The position numbers and the translations under genes are program-made. Below, in pieces: positions 1-9,332 of a DNA stretch of 64,000 nucleotides. How positions within the stretch are numbered: position 1 is the stretch's first letter; each line of letters opens with the position of its first letter. The stretch is taken from assembly GCA_021555075.1 (NCBI GenBank), contig JAKGBX010000001.1:1674001-1738000 (forward strand), written 5' to 3'. Source of the stretch: Rhodobacteraceae bacterium LMO-JJ12. GTDB lineage: Bacteria; Pseudomonadota; Alphaproteobacteria; Rhodobacterales; Rhodobacteraceae. The notes under the pieces were generated by a model. That model made no database searches and had not been told where the DNA came from. It saw nothing but the letters and a program-made list of their open reading frames with translations.

Positions 1-600
1 CAAGCTTTCTGCGTCGGGGCGACAGCGCAGGGCAGGAGCGGATTGATAGCGCGGATCACATTCGAAATCACCATCATTGAACCCGTGGGTGCCGTGGCAG
101 ACATCTTCGGGCACGATCAGCACGACAGGACCGGGGCGGCCAGAGGTTGCGACCTGAAAGGCGCGCGCCAGAAGTTCCGGAATGCGATGGACCGCTTCGA
201 CACGGATCACTTCCTTGGCGGCGGGGCGCAGGATTTCGGCCTGATGGGTTTCCTGCGTCATGTTCTTCCAGGAATGGTCCCGGTGGGTATCGCCGACGAT
301 TGCGACGATGGGTGAGCCAGCGTTCAGCGCCTCGACCAGCCCGGTCACCAGGTTCGTGGCTCCCGGCCCCAGCGTCGCATCGACCAGTCCTACGCGACCA
401 GACACTTTGGCATAGGCATCGGCGGCAAAGGTGCCGCAGCGCTCGTCGTTGATCAGGTGATGGTTCAGTCCAAGACGGCGCGCGGCATCATAGAACGGCA
501 AGAGTTGAAACCCGCCCATGCCAAAGATTGGTCCGGCGTCATGGGCCAGAAGGGTTCGGGCCAGAGCTTCGCCGCCGGTCATTTCATTGGTGTCGGTCAT
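1..600 (-). CDS. Thiamine-pyrophosphate enzyme, acetolactate-synthase-like, C-terminus cut by window edge
   Basis: The first 200 residues are visible. They match the N-terminal pyrimidine-binding domain of the acetolactate synthase / benzoylformate decarboxylase superfamily. The key feature is NDERCGTFAADAYAK, in which Glu53 is the expected ThDP-activating glutamate, followed by the typical GPGATNLVTGLVEA turn near residue 77 and the PVVLIVPEDV strand near residue 157. Such enzymes decarboxylate or ligate 2-oxoacids in the cytoplasm. The start ATG (598-600) lies 7 bases after the stop of the TRAP large permease, so it is the last visible gene of the operon. The FAD-like middle and PP domains lie outside the window, so synthase, decarboxylase or hydrolase activity cannot be told apart. 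Confidence 0.85.
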   Translation of the reverse strand, partial: MTDTNEMTGGEALARTLLAHDAGPIFGMGGFQLLPFYDAARRLGLNHHLINDERCGTFAADAYAKVSGRVGLVDATLGPGATNLVTGLVEALNAGSPIVAIVGDTHRDHSWKNMTQETHQAEILRPAAKEVIRVEAVHRIPELLARAFQVATSGRPGPVVLIVPEDVCHGTHGFNDGDFECDPRYQSAPALRCRPDAESL

Positions 601-607
601 GGGTGCC

Positions 608-1909
608 TCATGTGATGCGGTAGCCCAGCAGCCGTGGCAGCCAGAGGGCGATTTCGGGAAAGATGATGATAAGGGCCAACGCCACCGCCATTGCAAAGAG
701 CAGCCAGCCGACCCAGCGGAATGTTGATTCCAGTGGTATATTGGCAATTTTGGCCGTCACCATCAGATTGACGGCGACGGGTGGGGTGAATTGGCCCATG
801 GCGATATTGATCGCCATGACCACGCCGAACCAGACATAGGACCAGCCAAATGCGTCGACGATCGGGATCAGCAGCGGCAAGGTGATCAGATAGATCGACA
901 CGCCGTCCAGCACCATACCGGCCAATAGCATGACGATCATTACCAGCAGCAGAATGACCCATTGGTTATCGCTGAATCCAAGGATCAACTCGGCGGTGGC
1001 GGAAAACGCGCCCATTGTCGATCCGGCCCAGGCGAAAAGCCCCGCCAGCGAGAGAATGATCATCAGCACGCCGGAGATACGAGCACTTTCGGCCAGCACG
1101 TTGTAGACATCGCGCCAACCCATCGTGCGATAGAGAACGGTGCCGACGAACAGCCCGTAGAACACTGCGACGACTGCGGTTTCGGTCGGGGTAAACAGGC
1201 CCGAACGCAAACCGCCAAGAATGATCACCGGCGCCATTAGGCCGGGTGCGGCGCGGCGCAGGCTGGGCCAGAACGGCGGGCGTTCGGGTTGTTCGTCGGC
1301 ACCAAAATCATATTTGCGCGACAGGAGCATCGTCGGCACCGCAATGGCGACACCCAGAAGAAGCCCCGGAATCATGCCCGCCGCAAACAGTGCGCGCAGG
1401 TCCATGCCTGGAATGATCACCGAATAGACGATCATCGCGATGGACGGCGGGATAAGGATCGCGGTGGAGGCACTTGCCGCGATGATAGAGGCGGTGAACG
1501 GTTTGGGGTATCCGGCCTTGACCATTGACGGCAACATGACAGTTGCGACGGCGGCAGCATCGGCCGGGCCGGAACCGGACATACCGCCCATTATCATGCA
1601 GACAAGGATTGCCACCAGTGCCAGACCGCCCCGGCGCGGCCCGATCAGCGCCTGCGCGAATTCAACAAGCCGTGCCGCCACGCCCGAGCGTTCGAACACT
1701 GCCCCGGTCAGGATGAACAGCGGGATCGCGATCAGTGGATATTTGGCGACGGCGGCATAGGTATTCGGCCCAATCATGCCCAGCGACACCAGATCCAAGC
1801 CGAGCCAGACCCCCACTGCGGCGGCCAACCCCAGTGCCACGGCAATCGGTGTCCCCAACAGCATCAGCACCACGAAGACCGTCAGCAGCATCACATTGGC
1901 AAGGATCAT
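608..1909 (-). CDS. dctM: TRAP transporter large permease (DctM family)
   Basis: A 433-residue, strongly hydrophobic protein with about 12 membrane segments. Typical DctM sequences are present: MSGSGPADAAAVATVMLPSM near residue 110, the IPPSIAMIVY block, and FTPPVAVNLMV near the C-terminus. It forms the ion-coupled translocation channel of a tripartite organic-acid importer in the inner membrane. I chose the ATG at 1907-1909 because it overlaps the dctQ stop as ATGA; a longer frame starting further upstream reads through dctQ in another frame and has no hydrophobic content. It works with the DctQ and DctP proteins encoded just upstream. Confidence 0.93.
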   Translation of the reverse strand: MILANVMLLTVFVVLMLLGTPIAVALGLAAAVGVWLGLDLVSLGMIGPNTYAAVAKYPLIAIPLFILTGAVFERSGVAARLVEFAQALIGPRRGGLALVAILVCMIMGGMSGSGPADAAAVATVMLPSMVKAGYPKPFTASIIAASASTAILIPPSIAMIVYSVIIPGMDLRALFAAGMIPGLLLGVAIAVPTMLLSRKYDFGADEQPERPPFWPSLRRAAPGLMAPVIILGGLRSGLFTPTETAVVAVFYGLFVGTVLYRTMGWRDVYNVLAESARISGVLMIILSLAGLFAWAGSTMGAFSATAELILGFSDNQWVILLLVMIVMLLAGMVLDGVSIYLITLPLLIPIVDAFGWSYVWFGVVMAINIAMGQFTPPVAVNLMVTAKIANIPLESTFRWVGWLLFAMAVALALIIIFPEIALWLPRLLGYRIT

Positions 1910-2421
1910 AGGAGGCGACCTTGACGAAGATGCGCCCAGCCGCGCCCCAGCACGCGGCCGAGGATGGCGAGGCACAGGATGGGCAGCCAGATGGTATAGA
2001 TCCACGAGGGATTGCCCAGACCGGGCGTCGTTTCCTCCCAATACCACTCAGCATAGGTGACACGCGCGCCATAATAGACGATCAGCGAGAACATTGTGGT
2101 GGTGGCCAACAGGCTGATGATGCCGCAGGCTTGGCCGAGCGGACGCGGTAAACGCTGAACGAAAAAGGTAATGCGGATGTGTTCGTTGGTCGCAAATGCG
2201 GCGGATGCGCCTATGAAAGTCATGAACACCAACAGAAAAACGGAATATTCCTCGGTAAAGGCGAAGGAGACGTTGGTGGCATAGCGCGCTACAACATTGG
2301 CGAAAGAAATCAAACAGATCAACGCCATCGCCGCCGCGCCCAATGCTTCCTCGATGCGGATGGGAACGACCGTGTGATCGTTGCCTGTATCGGCGTTGTG
2401 CTCTGGTTCGGGCGTAGCCAT
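1906..2421 (-). CDS. dctQ: TRAP transporter small permease (DctQ family)
   Basis: A 171-residue membrane protein with four predicted helices, the usual size and topology of DctQ. FTEEYSVFLLVFMTFIGAS (about residues 54-72) is the characteristic second-helix motif, followed by the NEHIRITFF loop. It bridges the periplasmic receptor and the large permease. Its stop overlaps the dctM start as ATGA. It is separated from dctP by about 70 bases that contain a strong hairpin. The N-terminal 20 residues are hydrophilic and acidic, which is usual for the family. Confidence 0.9.
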   Translation of the reverse strand: MATPEPEHNADTGNDHTVVPIRIEEALGAAAMALICLISFANVVARYATNVSFAFTEEYSVFLLVFMTFIGASAAFATNEHIRITFFVQRLPRPLGQACGIISLLATTTMFSLIVYYGARVTYAEWYWEETTPGLGNPSWIYTIWLPILCLAILGRVLGRGWAHLRQGRLL

Positions 2422-2457
2422 GAGCTGTCCTCAAGTTTGGTGGCCGGAAGTTTGGAG

Positions 2458-2480
2458 GCCGGGCCCATGACAGGCCCGGC
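2458..2480 (-). terminator. Hairpin between dctP and dctQ
   Basis: A perfect 8-base-pair GC-only inverted repeat (GCCGGGCC / GGCCCGGC) with a 7-base loop lies between the dctP stop and the dctQ start. There is no T run after it. It could be a partial terminator or an mRNA 3'-end stabiliser giving more receptor than permease. Confidence 0.55.
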
Positions 2481-2489
2481 AGATCGCCA

Positions 2490-3512
2490 TCACCGGTTGG
2501 CGATGGATTCTTCGGCCATATTGACCAGATCAGCACCGATCTTTTCTTTCCAGGCATCATAGACCGGGCGGGTCACATCGACGAACGCCTGACGCTCTTC
2601 TTCGGTCAGCGAGATCACTTCGACGCCGTGGCCCTTGATCTCGTCAATCAGCGCAGTGTCGCCATCGGTCAGCCCCTTGCGCGCCACGTCGATCCCATGT
2701 GCGCCCGCATCAATTGCGGCCTGACGCAGAATCTCCTGATCTTCGGGTGTGAAGCTGTCCCATACCTGCTGGTTTACCGCAAAGATCAGCGGGTCGGCGA
2801 CGTAATGCCAGAGGGTTACGTTGCTCTGACCCAATTCATGCATGTTCAGCACCGAGTAGATGGTCAACGGGTTTTCCTGCCCGTCAACGGCACCGGTGGT
2901 AAGGGCCGGTTGTGCATCTGCCCAGCTCATCTGAGTAGGGTTGGCCCCCATCGCGCTGAACATATCGCTGAAGATTGGCGAGCCGACGACACGCAATTTC
3001 AGACCCGCCATATCCTCGGGCTTGCGGATCGGGTGTTTGGAGTTGGTCACTTCGCGGAAGCCGTTTTCAGCCCATGCTAGCGGTACGGCACCTTTGGCCT
3101 GCACGATCTCGAAAATCTTTTCGCCCACCGGCCCCTGTGTCAGTGCGTCCAAAGCCGCGTAATCTGGCATCAGGAACGGCAAAGAAAACAGGTTTAGTTC
3201 GGTGATTTGCGGTGACCAGTTGATGGTCGATCCGACCGCCATGTCGATCACGCCCTGACGCATCGCGGTAAATTCGCGGGTCTGATCGCCCTGCACAAGC
3301 TGCACACCGGGATAGACCTTGAGTTTGATGCGGCCATCGGTTCGTTCTGCGGTCAGTTCGGCCCACTTTTCTGCGGCGATGCCCCAGGGAAAAGGCGCAG
3401 GCACGACGGTCGAGACGCGGTATTCGTCTTTGTAATCCTGAGCAATAGCGGCGCCTACGCCCAGACAGGCAACGGCTGCCCCGGTAGCGATAATGGTTTT
3501 GAAAATTTGCAT
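2490..3512 (-). CDS. dctP: TRAP transporter substrate-binding protein (DctP family)
   Basis: A 340-residue periplasmic receptor. It begins with a Sec signal peptide (basic MQIFK, hydrophobic core, likely cleavage after AIAQ near residue 25). The mature part has DctP-family features: GIAAEKWAELTAERTDGRIKLKVYPG, then the LKLRVVGSPIFSDMFSAMGANP block near residue 171 that carries the ligand-carboxylate arginine, and WADAQPALTTGAVDGQENP. Ligands of the family are C4-dicarboxylates, 2-oxoacids, sugars acids and similar; the exact ligand cannot be read off. Its place next to E1 genes suggests a 2-oxoacid or a precursor. Confidence 0.92.
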   Translation of the reverse strand: MQIFKTIIATGAAVACLGVGAAIAQDYKDEYRVSTVVPAPFPWGIAAEKWAELTAERTDGRIKLKVYPGVQLVQGDQTREFTAMRQGVIDMAVGSTINWSPQITELNLFSLPFLMPDYAALDALTQGPVGEKIFEIVQAKGAVPLAWAENGFREVTNSKHPIRKPEDMAGLKLRVVGSPIFSDMFSAMGANPTQMSWADAQPALTTGAVDGQENPLTIYSVLNMHELGQSNVTLWHYVADPLIFAVNQQVWDSFTPEDQEILRQAAIDAGAHGIDVARKGLTDGDTALIDEIKGHGVEVISLTEEERQAFVDVTRPVYDAWKEKIGADLVNMAEESIANR

Positions 3513-3557
3513 TGATACTTCCTCCCTTGGTATGTCGTAGCGGCTATTGCCGCCGGT

Positions 3558-4544
3558 TCAGGCAGCGGTGCGCGGGGTGACAAGGCCCTGCACAGCATCG
3601 ATAATAGCGGTATCGCTGACCCGTGCGCAGTCTTCCAGCGCGGGTGCATAAGCGATGGGGATGCGGGGCGCGCCCAGCCGACGGACCGGCGCCTTGAGGT
3701 CATGGTGCAGCGCCTCGGCTACACTGGCCGCGATCTCGGCGCCAAAGCCAGCGACGCTGACCGCTTCGTGGACCACCAAAAGCCGACCGGTGCGGCGGAC
3801 CGAGGCAAACACCGCATCGCGGTCCCACGGCCAGAGCGTGCGCAGGTCGATAACCTCAACCTCGATGCCGGTTTGCGCCAGTGTATCGGCGGCACGCAGA
3901 CAGGCGTGGCGCATTGCTGACCATGTGACGATTGTGACCGTATCGCCCGGGCGGGCGATGTCGGCCTTGCCCAGCTCCACCAGATGGTCACCCTCGGGCA
4001 AATCGCCTTCCAATGCCCAGAGGTTCTTGTGCTCCATATAGACCACGGGGTCGTCGCAGCGGATTGCGGATTTCAACAGTCCGAGGTTGTCGGCGGGGGT
4101 CGAAGGTGCAACCACTACCAGTCCCGGAATATGGGCATACCATGCTTCAAGCGATTGCGAGTGTTGCGCGGCTGATGAGCGCCAGATGCCGATGGGTTCG
4201 CGAACCACCATTGGCACACGCATCTGCCCTCCGAACATGTAGCGCGCCTTGGCCGCCTGATTGACCAATTCATCAACAGCACATAGTGCGAAGTCGGAAA
4301 ACCGCATTTCAACAACGGGGCGCGTGCCGGTCATTGCGGCACCGACGGCGGCGCCCATGATGCACGCCTCGGAAATGGGGGTGTCGCAAATTCGCGCGGT
4401 GCCGAACATCTCCTGCAGGCCACTATACTGGCCGAATACTCCGCCCCGGCCCAGATCTTCGCCCAATGCCCAGACCGCATCGTCGCGCTTCATTTCCTCG
4501 ATCACGGCGCGGCGGCCTGCGTTCAGATAAGTGTCGGGTGCCAT
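3558..4544 (-). CDS. 2-oxoacid/acetoin-type dehydrogenase E1 component, beta subunit
   Basis: A 328-residue transketolase-like beta subunit. LGEDLGRGGVFGQYSGLQ (near residue 27), TPISEACIMGAAVGAA, and EMRFSDFALCAVDELVNQAAK are diagnostic; the C-terminal transketolase domain follows from GDTVTIVTWSAM. With the alpha subunit it makes an alpha2beta2 ThDP enzyme that decarboxylates a 2-oxoacid (or cleaves acetoin) and passes the acyl group to a lipoyl E2. Its ATG overlaps the alpha stop as TGATG. No E2 or E3 gene lies within the window, so the acyl acceptor must be encoded elsewhere, or further left. Confidence 0.9.
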   Translation of the reverse strand: MAPDTYLNAGRRAVIEEMKRDDAVWALGEDLGRGGVFGQYSGLQEMFGTARICDTPISEACIMGAAVGAAMTGTRPVVEMRFSDFALCAVDELVNQAAKARYMFGGQMRVPMVVREPIGIWRSSAAQHSQSLEAWYAHIPGLVVVAPSTPADNLGLLKSAIRCDDPVVYMEHKNLWALEGDLPEGDHLVELGKADIARPGDTVTIVTWSAMRHACLRAADTLAQTGIEVEVIDLRTLWPWDRDAVFASVRRTGRLLVVHEAVSVAGFGAEIAASVAEALHHDLKAPVRRLGAPRIPIAYAPALEDCARVSDTAIIDAVQGLVTPRTAA

Positions 4545-5539
4545 CAGAATGCCCTTTCGCTCGGATCGCCAATGTCCTGAACATCCGCATAGGCCAGCGC
4601 GGCGTCGGGCCAGTCGGTCGCTTGTGCTTGAGCGGCGATGTCGTTCATTTCGCGTGCGGCCTCGGCGTGCAGTTTTGCCAGGTCGTCATCTGAAACGTCT
4701 GCCAGCCGTAGCGTCGATTCCAGCCGCGCGATGGGGCAGGTGGCGCGCGCTGCCTCAACTTCTTCGGCAGGCCGATAAGAGGCGGGATCGACGGCAGTAT
4801 GACCGGTGATGCGGTAGGTTTTCGCATGCAGCAGCATTGGTCCCTTGCCCGCACGAATGTCGCTGATTGCTGCGCGCGCTGCGGCATCAAGTTCGAGCAA
4901 ATCGTTTCCATCGACCTCGATTGCGGGGATGCCGATACTCTCGGCTCGCGCGCCTGCACCCGCTCCGCCGATCATTTCGGCAGTGCGCGTAGTGGCGGAA
5001 AATCCGTTATCCTCGCAGACGAACAGCACCGGCAGATCGAAGACGCGGGCCCAGTTCAGCCCTTCCAGAAACGGGCCGCGGTTGATCGCCCCGTCTCCAA
5101 AAATGCAGGCAACGATTTGTTGCGTGCCTTGCAGTTTCAGCCCATGTGCCGCCCCTGTCGCGATCGGGATGTTGGCCCCGACGACGCCGTTCGCGCCCAG
5201 CATCCCGACACCGAAATCGGCGATGTGCATTGATCCGCCCTTGCCGCCGCAGGTGCCCCCGGCGCGCCCGAAAAGTTCGCGCATCATGGCCAGAGGGTCT
5301 GCGCCCTTGGCCAATGTATGACCATGGCCGCGGTGGGTCGAGAGCATCAGATCGGCCTTTTGCAAATTGGCACAGATGCCGGCCGCCACGGCCTCCTGCC
5401 CGATGGAGGGATGGATCGCGCCGAGCACCAGACCATCCTTCTGCGCGCCGATCGCCGCCTCTTCAAAGGCGCGGATGCGATGCATCAAACGCAGCAGTCC
5501 CAGAAACCTATCGCGATCGATGTTGGTCATGTTTGTCAT
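4544..5539 (-). CDS. 2-oxoacid/acetoin-type dehydrogenase E1 component, alpha subunit
   Basis: A 331-residue E1 alpha subunit. IHPSIGQEAVAAGI (near residue 42), RGHGHTLAKGA, and the ThDP/Mg site GDGAINRG...CEDNGF (about residues 149-180) are clearly visible. The size matches AcoA and PdhA-type short alpha subunits without extra domains. Its start overlaps the stop of the IclR gene as TAATG, and a second in-frame ATG lies three codons inside. Together with E1 beta and the TRAP genes it points to uptake and oxidation of a short oxo compound. Acetoin, pyruvate or branched-chain 2-oxoacids are all possible. Confidence 0.9.
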   Translation of the reverse strand: MTNMTNIDRDRFLGLLRLMHRIRAFEEAAIGAQKDGLVLGAIHPSIGQEAVAAGICANLQKADLMLSTHRGHGHTLAKGADPLAMMRELFGRAGGTCGGKGGSMHIADFGVGMLGANGVVGANIPIATGAAHGLKLQGTQQIVACIFGDGAINRGPFLEGLNWARVFDLPVLFVCEDNGFSATTRTAEMIGGAGAGARAESIGIPAIEVDGNDLLELDAAARAAISDIRAGKGPMLLHAKTYRITGHTAVDPASYRPAEEVEAARATCPIARLESTLRLADVSDDDLAKLHAEAAREMNDIAAQAQATDWPDAALAYADVQDIGDPSERAF

Positions 5540-6357
5540 TACACTCTTTCTCCATCACGGGCGGGGGCGGTTGCCGCGAAGGTTCGGTTTCGTTCATCCA
5601 AGAGGCCGCGCAGTATCTTCGCCTCCTGCGTAAGCAGATCCGCGATCCACTGCCGCCGCTCGGGTGTCATGCGTTCTTGAATGGCGGCGACAGACAGAGC
5701 GGCCGCGACGCGTCCGCCCGCGTCAAGCACCGGCACGCCGACGGCGTTCATTGCGGTGACGATTCGCCCGTCGTTGTAGGCATGTCCGCTTTTTCGGGTC
5801 GCAGAGATCATCGCGTGCAGGTCGGCATCGCCGAACCTTTCAAAGGCGCGACGTTCGGCGCTGTTGGCGCCCAGAATCGAGGCGATTTCTGCATCGTCCT
5901 CGAACGCCAGCAGCGCGAGCGATCCGGCGCCCACGCCAAGCGGGCGTTTGTCACCAACCGACAGCGTCAGCGTGCGGATCGGATAGGATCCGGTGCGCCG
6001 ATCGACGCAATGTGCCATGGTGCCGTCGCGTACCGACAGAAACACGGTGTCGCCGGTTTCTGCAGCTATCCGATCCAATCCGGGCCGCGCCAGTTCGATA
6101 ATATGAAAACGCCGCGCAGATTGCCCTAGCAGAAACAGGTCGTAGCCCAGTCGGTAAAGTTTGGCTTTATGGTCGAATTCGACGTAACCCACCTCGATCA
6201 GTGCTTTGAGCAGGCGCAGCACAGTGGATTTTCCCAGGCCCGTTGCATCGGCCACACGGGCAAGGCGCGTGCCTTCGCTGGCGCCATCAGCCAACGCGCG
6301 CAGCATCATCGACGTTCGTCCGATAGTCTGCACCGATACTGTCTTTTGTTGTTCCAT
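5539..6357 (-). CDS. IclR-family transcriptional regulator
   Basis: A 272-residue regulator if it starts at the ATG at 6355-6357 (MEQQKTVSV); an in-frame start at 6426 would add 23 residues unlike the family. The N-terminal winged helix-turn-helix is seen in ARVADATGLGKSTVLRLLKAL, followed by the linker helix and an effector domain with the GDTVFLSVRDG and GAGSLALLAF segments normal for IclR proteins. It is the promoter-proximal gene of the E1/TRAP operon and its TAA overlaps the E1 alpha ATG, so regulator and enzymes are translated from one message. It probably senses the transported acid and controls its own operon. Confidence 0.92.
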   Translation of the reverse strand: MEQQKTVSVQTIGRTSMMLRALADGASEGTRLARVADATGLGKSTVLRLLKALIEVGYVEFDHKAKLYRLGYDLFLLGQSARRFHIIELARPGLDRIAAETGDTVFLSVRDGTMAHCVDRRTGSYPIRTLTLSVGDKRPLGVGAGSLALLAFEDDAEIASILGANSAERRAFERFGDADLHAMISATRKSGHAYNDGRIVTAMNAVGVPVLDAGGRVAAALSVAAIQERMTPERRQWIADLLTQEAKILRGLLDERNRTFAATAPARDGERV

Positions 6358-7143
6358 ACACCCTGACACGCCTTGCATAATCGAAACGTTCCACTCAACG
6401 AAACCAAATGCAATAGAAAATGGCACGAACTGGAATGGTTTACTGGAAGTACCGTGCGCGATTTATCATTTCAGGAATGTCCGAAGGAACAGGTCAGAAG
6501 AAATCGCCTTGAGGCGGGCAGGCGTGTTGGTGCGCATTTGACGTAATTTTGTTTCGCGCTCTTACTGCGCAGCGTCGATGGTCTTCTGCAGGTGTGCGAG
6601 ATCAATATCTGCCACGAAACGGTTTGATTTTGGTAAGGACGATTCGGTCTAAGCTTCGCCGCCGCTCACGCCGTGGTCCGCAGCTTGTTCAACCTGGAGC
6701 GTTCGCTAAATCGAGGGTCGAATTTCAGCTGGAGGGAGAATTCCAAGCTCACCCGTGCTGCTGCTCGTGTCGGGCGATGTCAGCTTGGTACGGCCTGGGA
6801 TCAGTGTTGTTGTCCTGGTCGAGGCTGGTTGGCATTCCATGACATCATCGGTTGGAAGAATATAAGAAAGATATCGCCTATGGATTGTACGACCCACCGG
6901 TTCGCCTCGGCGCTACCCCTCTGTCGTGACTCACCGAAAGCATGCCACGAATTGCGCCGGTGGGCTCTTTGTTGAGCCGAGTTTAAATGGCACTGATAAT
7001 ATGGTAGTATGGCGGCGTTTCACTTGCTGACGGGATTTCAGAAACCAGGTAAAGTCATATATATACAGTATATTACATGGTTTTGGTAGACCATGTTTAG
7101 AAGGTCATACCGCTGCTCTCGATTGATCGGATGAGGTGTTGCG
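6358..7143. other. Non-coding region between the IclR operon and the hydrolase cassette
   Basis: No reading frame here looks like a real gene. The part next to 6357 should carry the promoter of the IclR operon. On the minus strand around 6560-6640 a short stop-bounded frame ends in LAHLQKTIDAAQ, which may be the tail of a lost gene. An AT-rich stretch at about 7051-7075 precedes a perfect 7-base inverted repeat (7075-7096) and may be a promoter or operator for the cassette on the right. Confidence 0.5.
7075..7096. repeat. Inverted repeat in AT-rich segment before the hydrolase cassette
   Basis: ACATGGT and ACCATGT form a perfect 7-base-pair inverted repeat around an 8-base centre. It lies just after an AT-rich run, about 50 bases before the truncated V8-like protease frame. 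It may be an operator or simply a remnant of the missing 5' part of that gene. Confidence 0.35.
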
Positions 7144-7785
7144 GTGTCGTATGCAAACCGGTGTGCGGTAAATTCCGGTTCGTGTTCTGCATCGGTGATC
7201 AGTTCGAAGAACGTGATCGTGACAGCGGCACACTGCTGCTACAACCGCTCTGGGGGCAGTTGGATTGGCGGGTTTCAATTTGCGCCAGCTTATGACAGCG
7301 GCAATGCGCCATACGGTTTGTTCAACTGGTCAAGCGCGACGGTCCTGAGCCGTTGGATCAGCGTTGGCGACCGTAAGTCGGATGTCTGCGTGATCAAGCT
7401 TCGCGACAACGCCAGTAACCACCCGGTGACATTCTATACCGGGTGGCTTGGGCGGTCGTGGAATCATGGCACGACGCAGTCGCTGGACGCACTTGGCTAT
7501 CCCGGCAATATCCGTGGCGGCAACAAAATGGAGTTGTGCACGACCGAGAGCTTCAACCCGTCCTTGGGCTGTGGCGGTGCGTCTGTGCTGAACATGGGCT
7601 GCTCGATGACCTATGGCGCGAGCGGTGGCCCGTGGCTGCGCGGCTGGCGCGGTGGCAATTGGGTCAACACCGTGGTCAGTCGCTATGACAGCACCAGCTG
7701 TACCGGAAGTTCCGGCAAGACGTTCAACGGCCCGCGTTTCACGTCTGACAATATCGTCGCACTCTGCAACTCGATTGGTTGTTGA
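7144..7785 (+). pseudogene. V8-like (trypsin-fold) serine protease, N-terminus missing
   Basis: The 213-residue frame covers nearly the whole catalytic domain of an S1 (V8/trypsin-fold) protease. The triad is readable: His30 in TAAHC, Asp80 in KSDVCVIKL and Ser160 in GASGGPW. Many cysteines suggest an exported, disulfide-bonded enzyme. The only in-frame start is a GTG right after a TGA at 7132-7134, there is no signal peptide, and no other frame upstream supplies one. I therefore read it as a 5'-truncated remnant rather than a working gene. It ends 81 bases before the subtilase remnant and is first in the hydrolase cassette. Confidence 0.7.
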
Positions 7786-7866
7786 GCGGGCCAAGAAGGG
7801 GGGCGCCGATTTGGCGGCTCTGCTCATTAATCTGAATACACTTTTCTTAAGAAAAGGGGAAGTTCG

Positions 7867-9332
7867 ATGAGACTTCGTATTGTAGTCTCCATTTCCGCTG
7901 TCGTTTTGTCCCTGGCTGGTATGGCTCACGCTCAGGAAGCGACATTTCAATCTCAAACTGAGGCCGAAATCGTTCCCGGCCAGTTCATCGTCAAGACAAC
8001 GCCCGGTACGGATGTCGCGCAGTTCGTCATACAGAGTCTTTCGGATGACGTGCGCATGATCGATGTGCTGCCGGAAGTCGGCATGTTGGTGATCGAAGCG
8101 GAGGGCGCCGATTTCGCTGAGCTGACAATGCAGACACTGAACATGCCTGTTATCGCCTATATCGAGCCAGTCTATGTCGTGCGGATCGATGCAACACCCA
8201 ATGATCCGTCTTATGGCCAATAATGGGGATTCCCCAAGATCAATGCTCCGGTGGTCTGGGATATGCACACGGATTCAGCCAATCTGGTGGTGGCGGTGAT
8301 CAATACGGGTGTGGACTATCGTCACCCGGATCTGGCCGCGAACATGTGGACCAATCCGGGTGAGATCCCCGCCAATGGCATTGACGATGACGGCAATGGC
8401 GCGACCGACGATGTGTGCGGCGCCAATTTCGTTGATGCAGCGGTCACTGGTAATCCGATGGATGACAATCGCCACGGCACACATGTCGCGGGCACAATCG
8501 GCGCTGTTACCAACAATGCTCTCGGTGTGTCCGGTGTAAACTGGACGACCCAGATCATGGCGCTGAAGTCTCTCTCCGGGTCGGGTGGCGGCACCACGGC
8601 TGGCGCCATCCGGGCGATTGATTACGGCATTAAGATGGATGTCGACATCATGAACAACAGCTGGGGTGGCGGCGGGTTCAGCCGCGCTCTGGAAGATGCG
8701 ATCCGTGCGGCCGATGCAGAAGGTATACTCTTCGTGGCCGCGGCGGGGAACAGCAATTCGGACAATGATGCCAACCCGCATTACCCGTCGACCTAAGATG
8801 TTCCCAACGTGTTGGCCGTGATGGCAACCGACCAGAACGATGCCAGGGCGGGGTTCTCGAGTTTCGGGGCAACCAGCGTCGATATGGGCGCGCCGGGGGT
8901 CGATATCCTGTCGACAATTCCTGGTGCTCAGTATGATTCCTTTAACGGCACCTCGATGGCGACTCCCCATGTCGCGGGGGCTGCGGCACTGGTCTGGGCG
9001 CAGAGCCCGGCGTTGAGCTACATTGAATTGAAAGAGTGGTTGATGAACACGGCCGAGGTCATTGCGGGCCTGTCCGGCACCAGCCTGACTGGAGCGCGGC
9101 TTGATCTTGGTAATGCAATGAAAGGGGGGGCGATGAGCCACCGCCCGAAAAGCCCGAGGTCTGCAAATCCAAGGCCCACACCCAAATCGCCTATGACGAG
9201 TTCATGTGGCCAGATCAACTTCAGGTGAAGGAGAACAGCAATATTCTGAGCGTGAGCTTCAAAAAAGCGTTGATTTACGACGCGTTCTTAAAACCGTATC
9301 AAATGCGCAGAAGTTGGCTCCAATCATCATGA
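7867..9332 (+). pseudogene. Subtilisin-like serine protease (S8), broken by two stops and a frameshift
   Basis: The ancestral gene is intact in outline: ribosome site AGGGGA, signal peptide ending near AHAQ, an I9-type propeptide to about residue 110, then the S8 domain. TAA at 8221-8223 interrupts YGQ*WG (family normally has Gln), and TAA at 8794-8796 interrupts PST*DVPNV (family normally has Tyr). A run of seven G at 9124-9130 shifts the frame; in the shifted frame a sensible C-terminus continues to the TGA at 9330-9332. The catalytic His (NRHGTHVAGT), oxyanion Asn (AAAGNS) and Ser ([11 protein letters not shown]) remain, but the catalytic Asp is Asn (AVINTGVD, codon 8302-8304). It cannot give an active protease. 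Confidence 0.9.

Noticed and set aside
6549-6975. Small plus-strand frames right of the IclR operon
   Set aside because: No ribosome site, no family resemblance and mutually overlapping; treated as non-coding.
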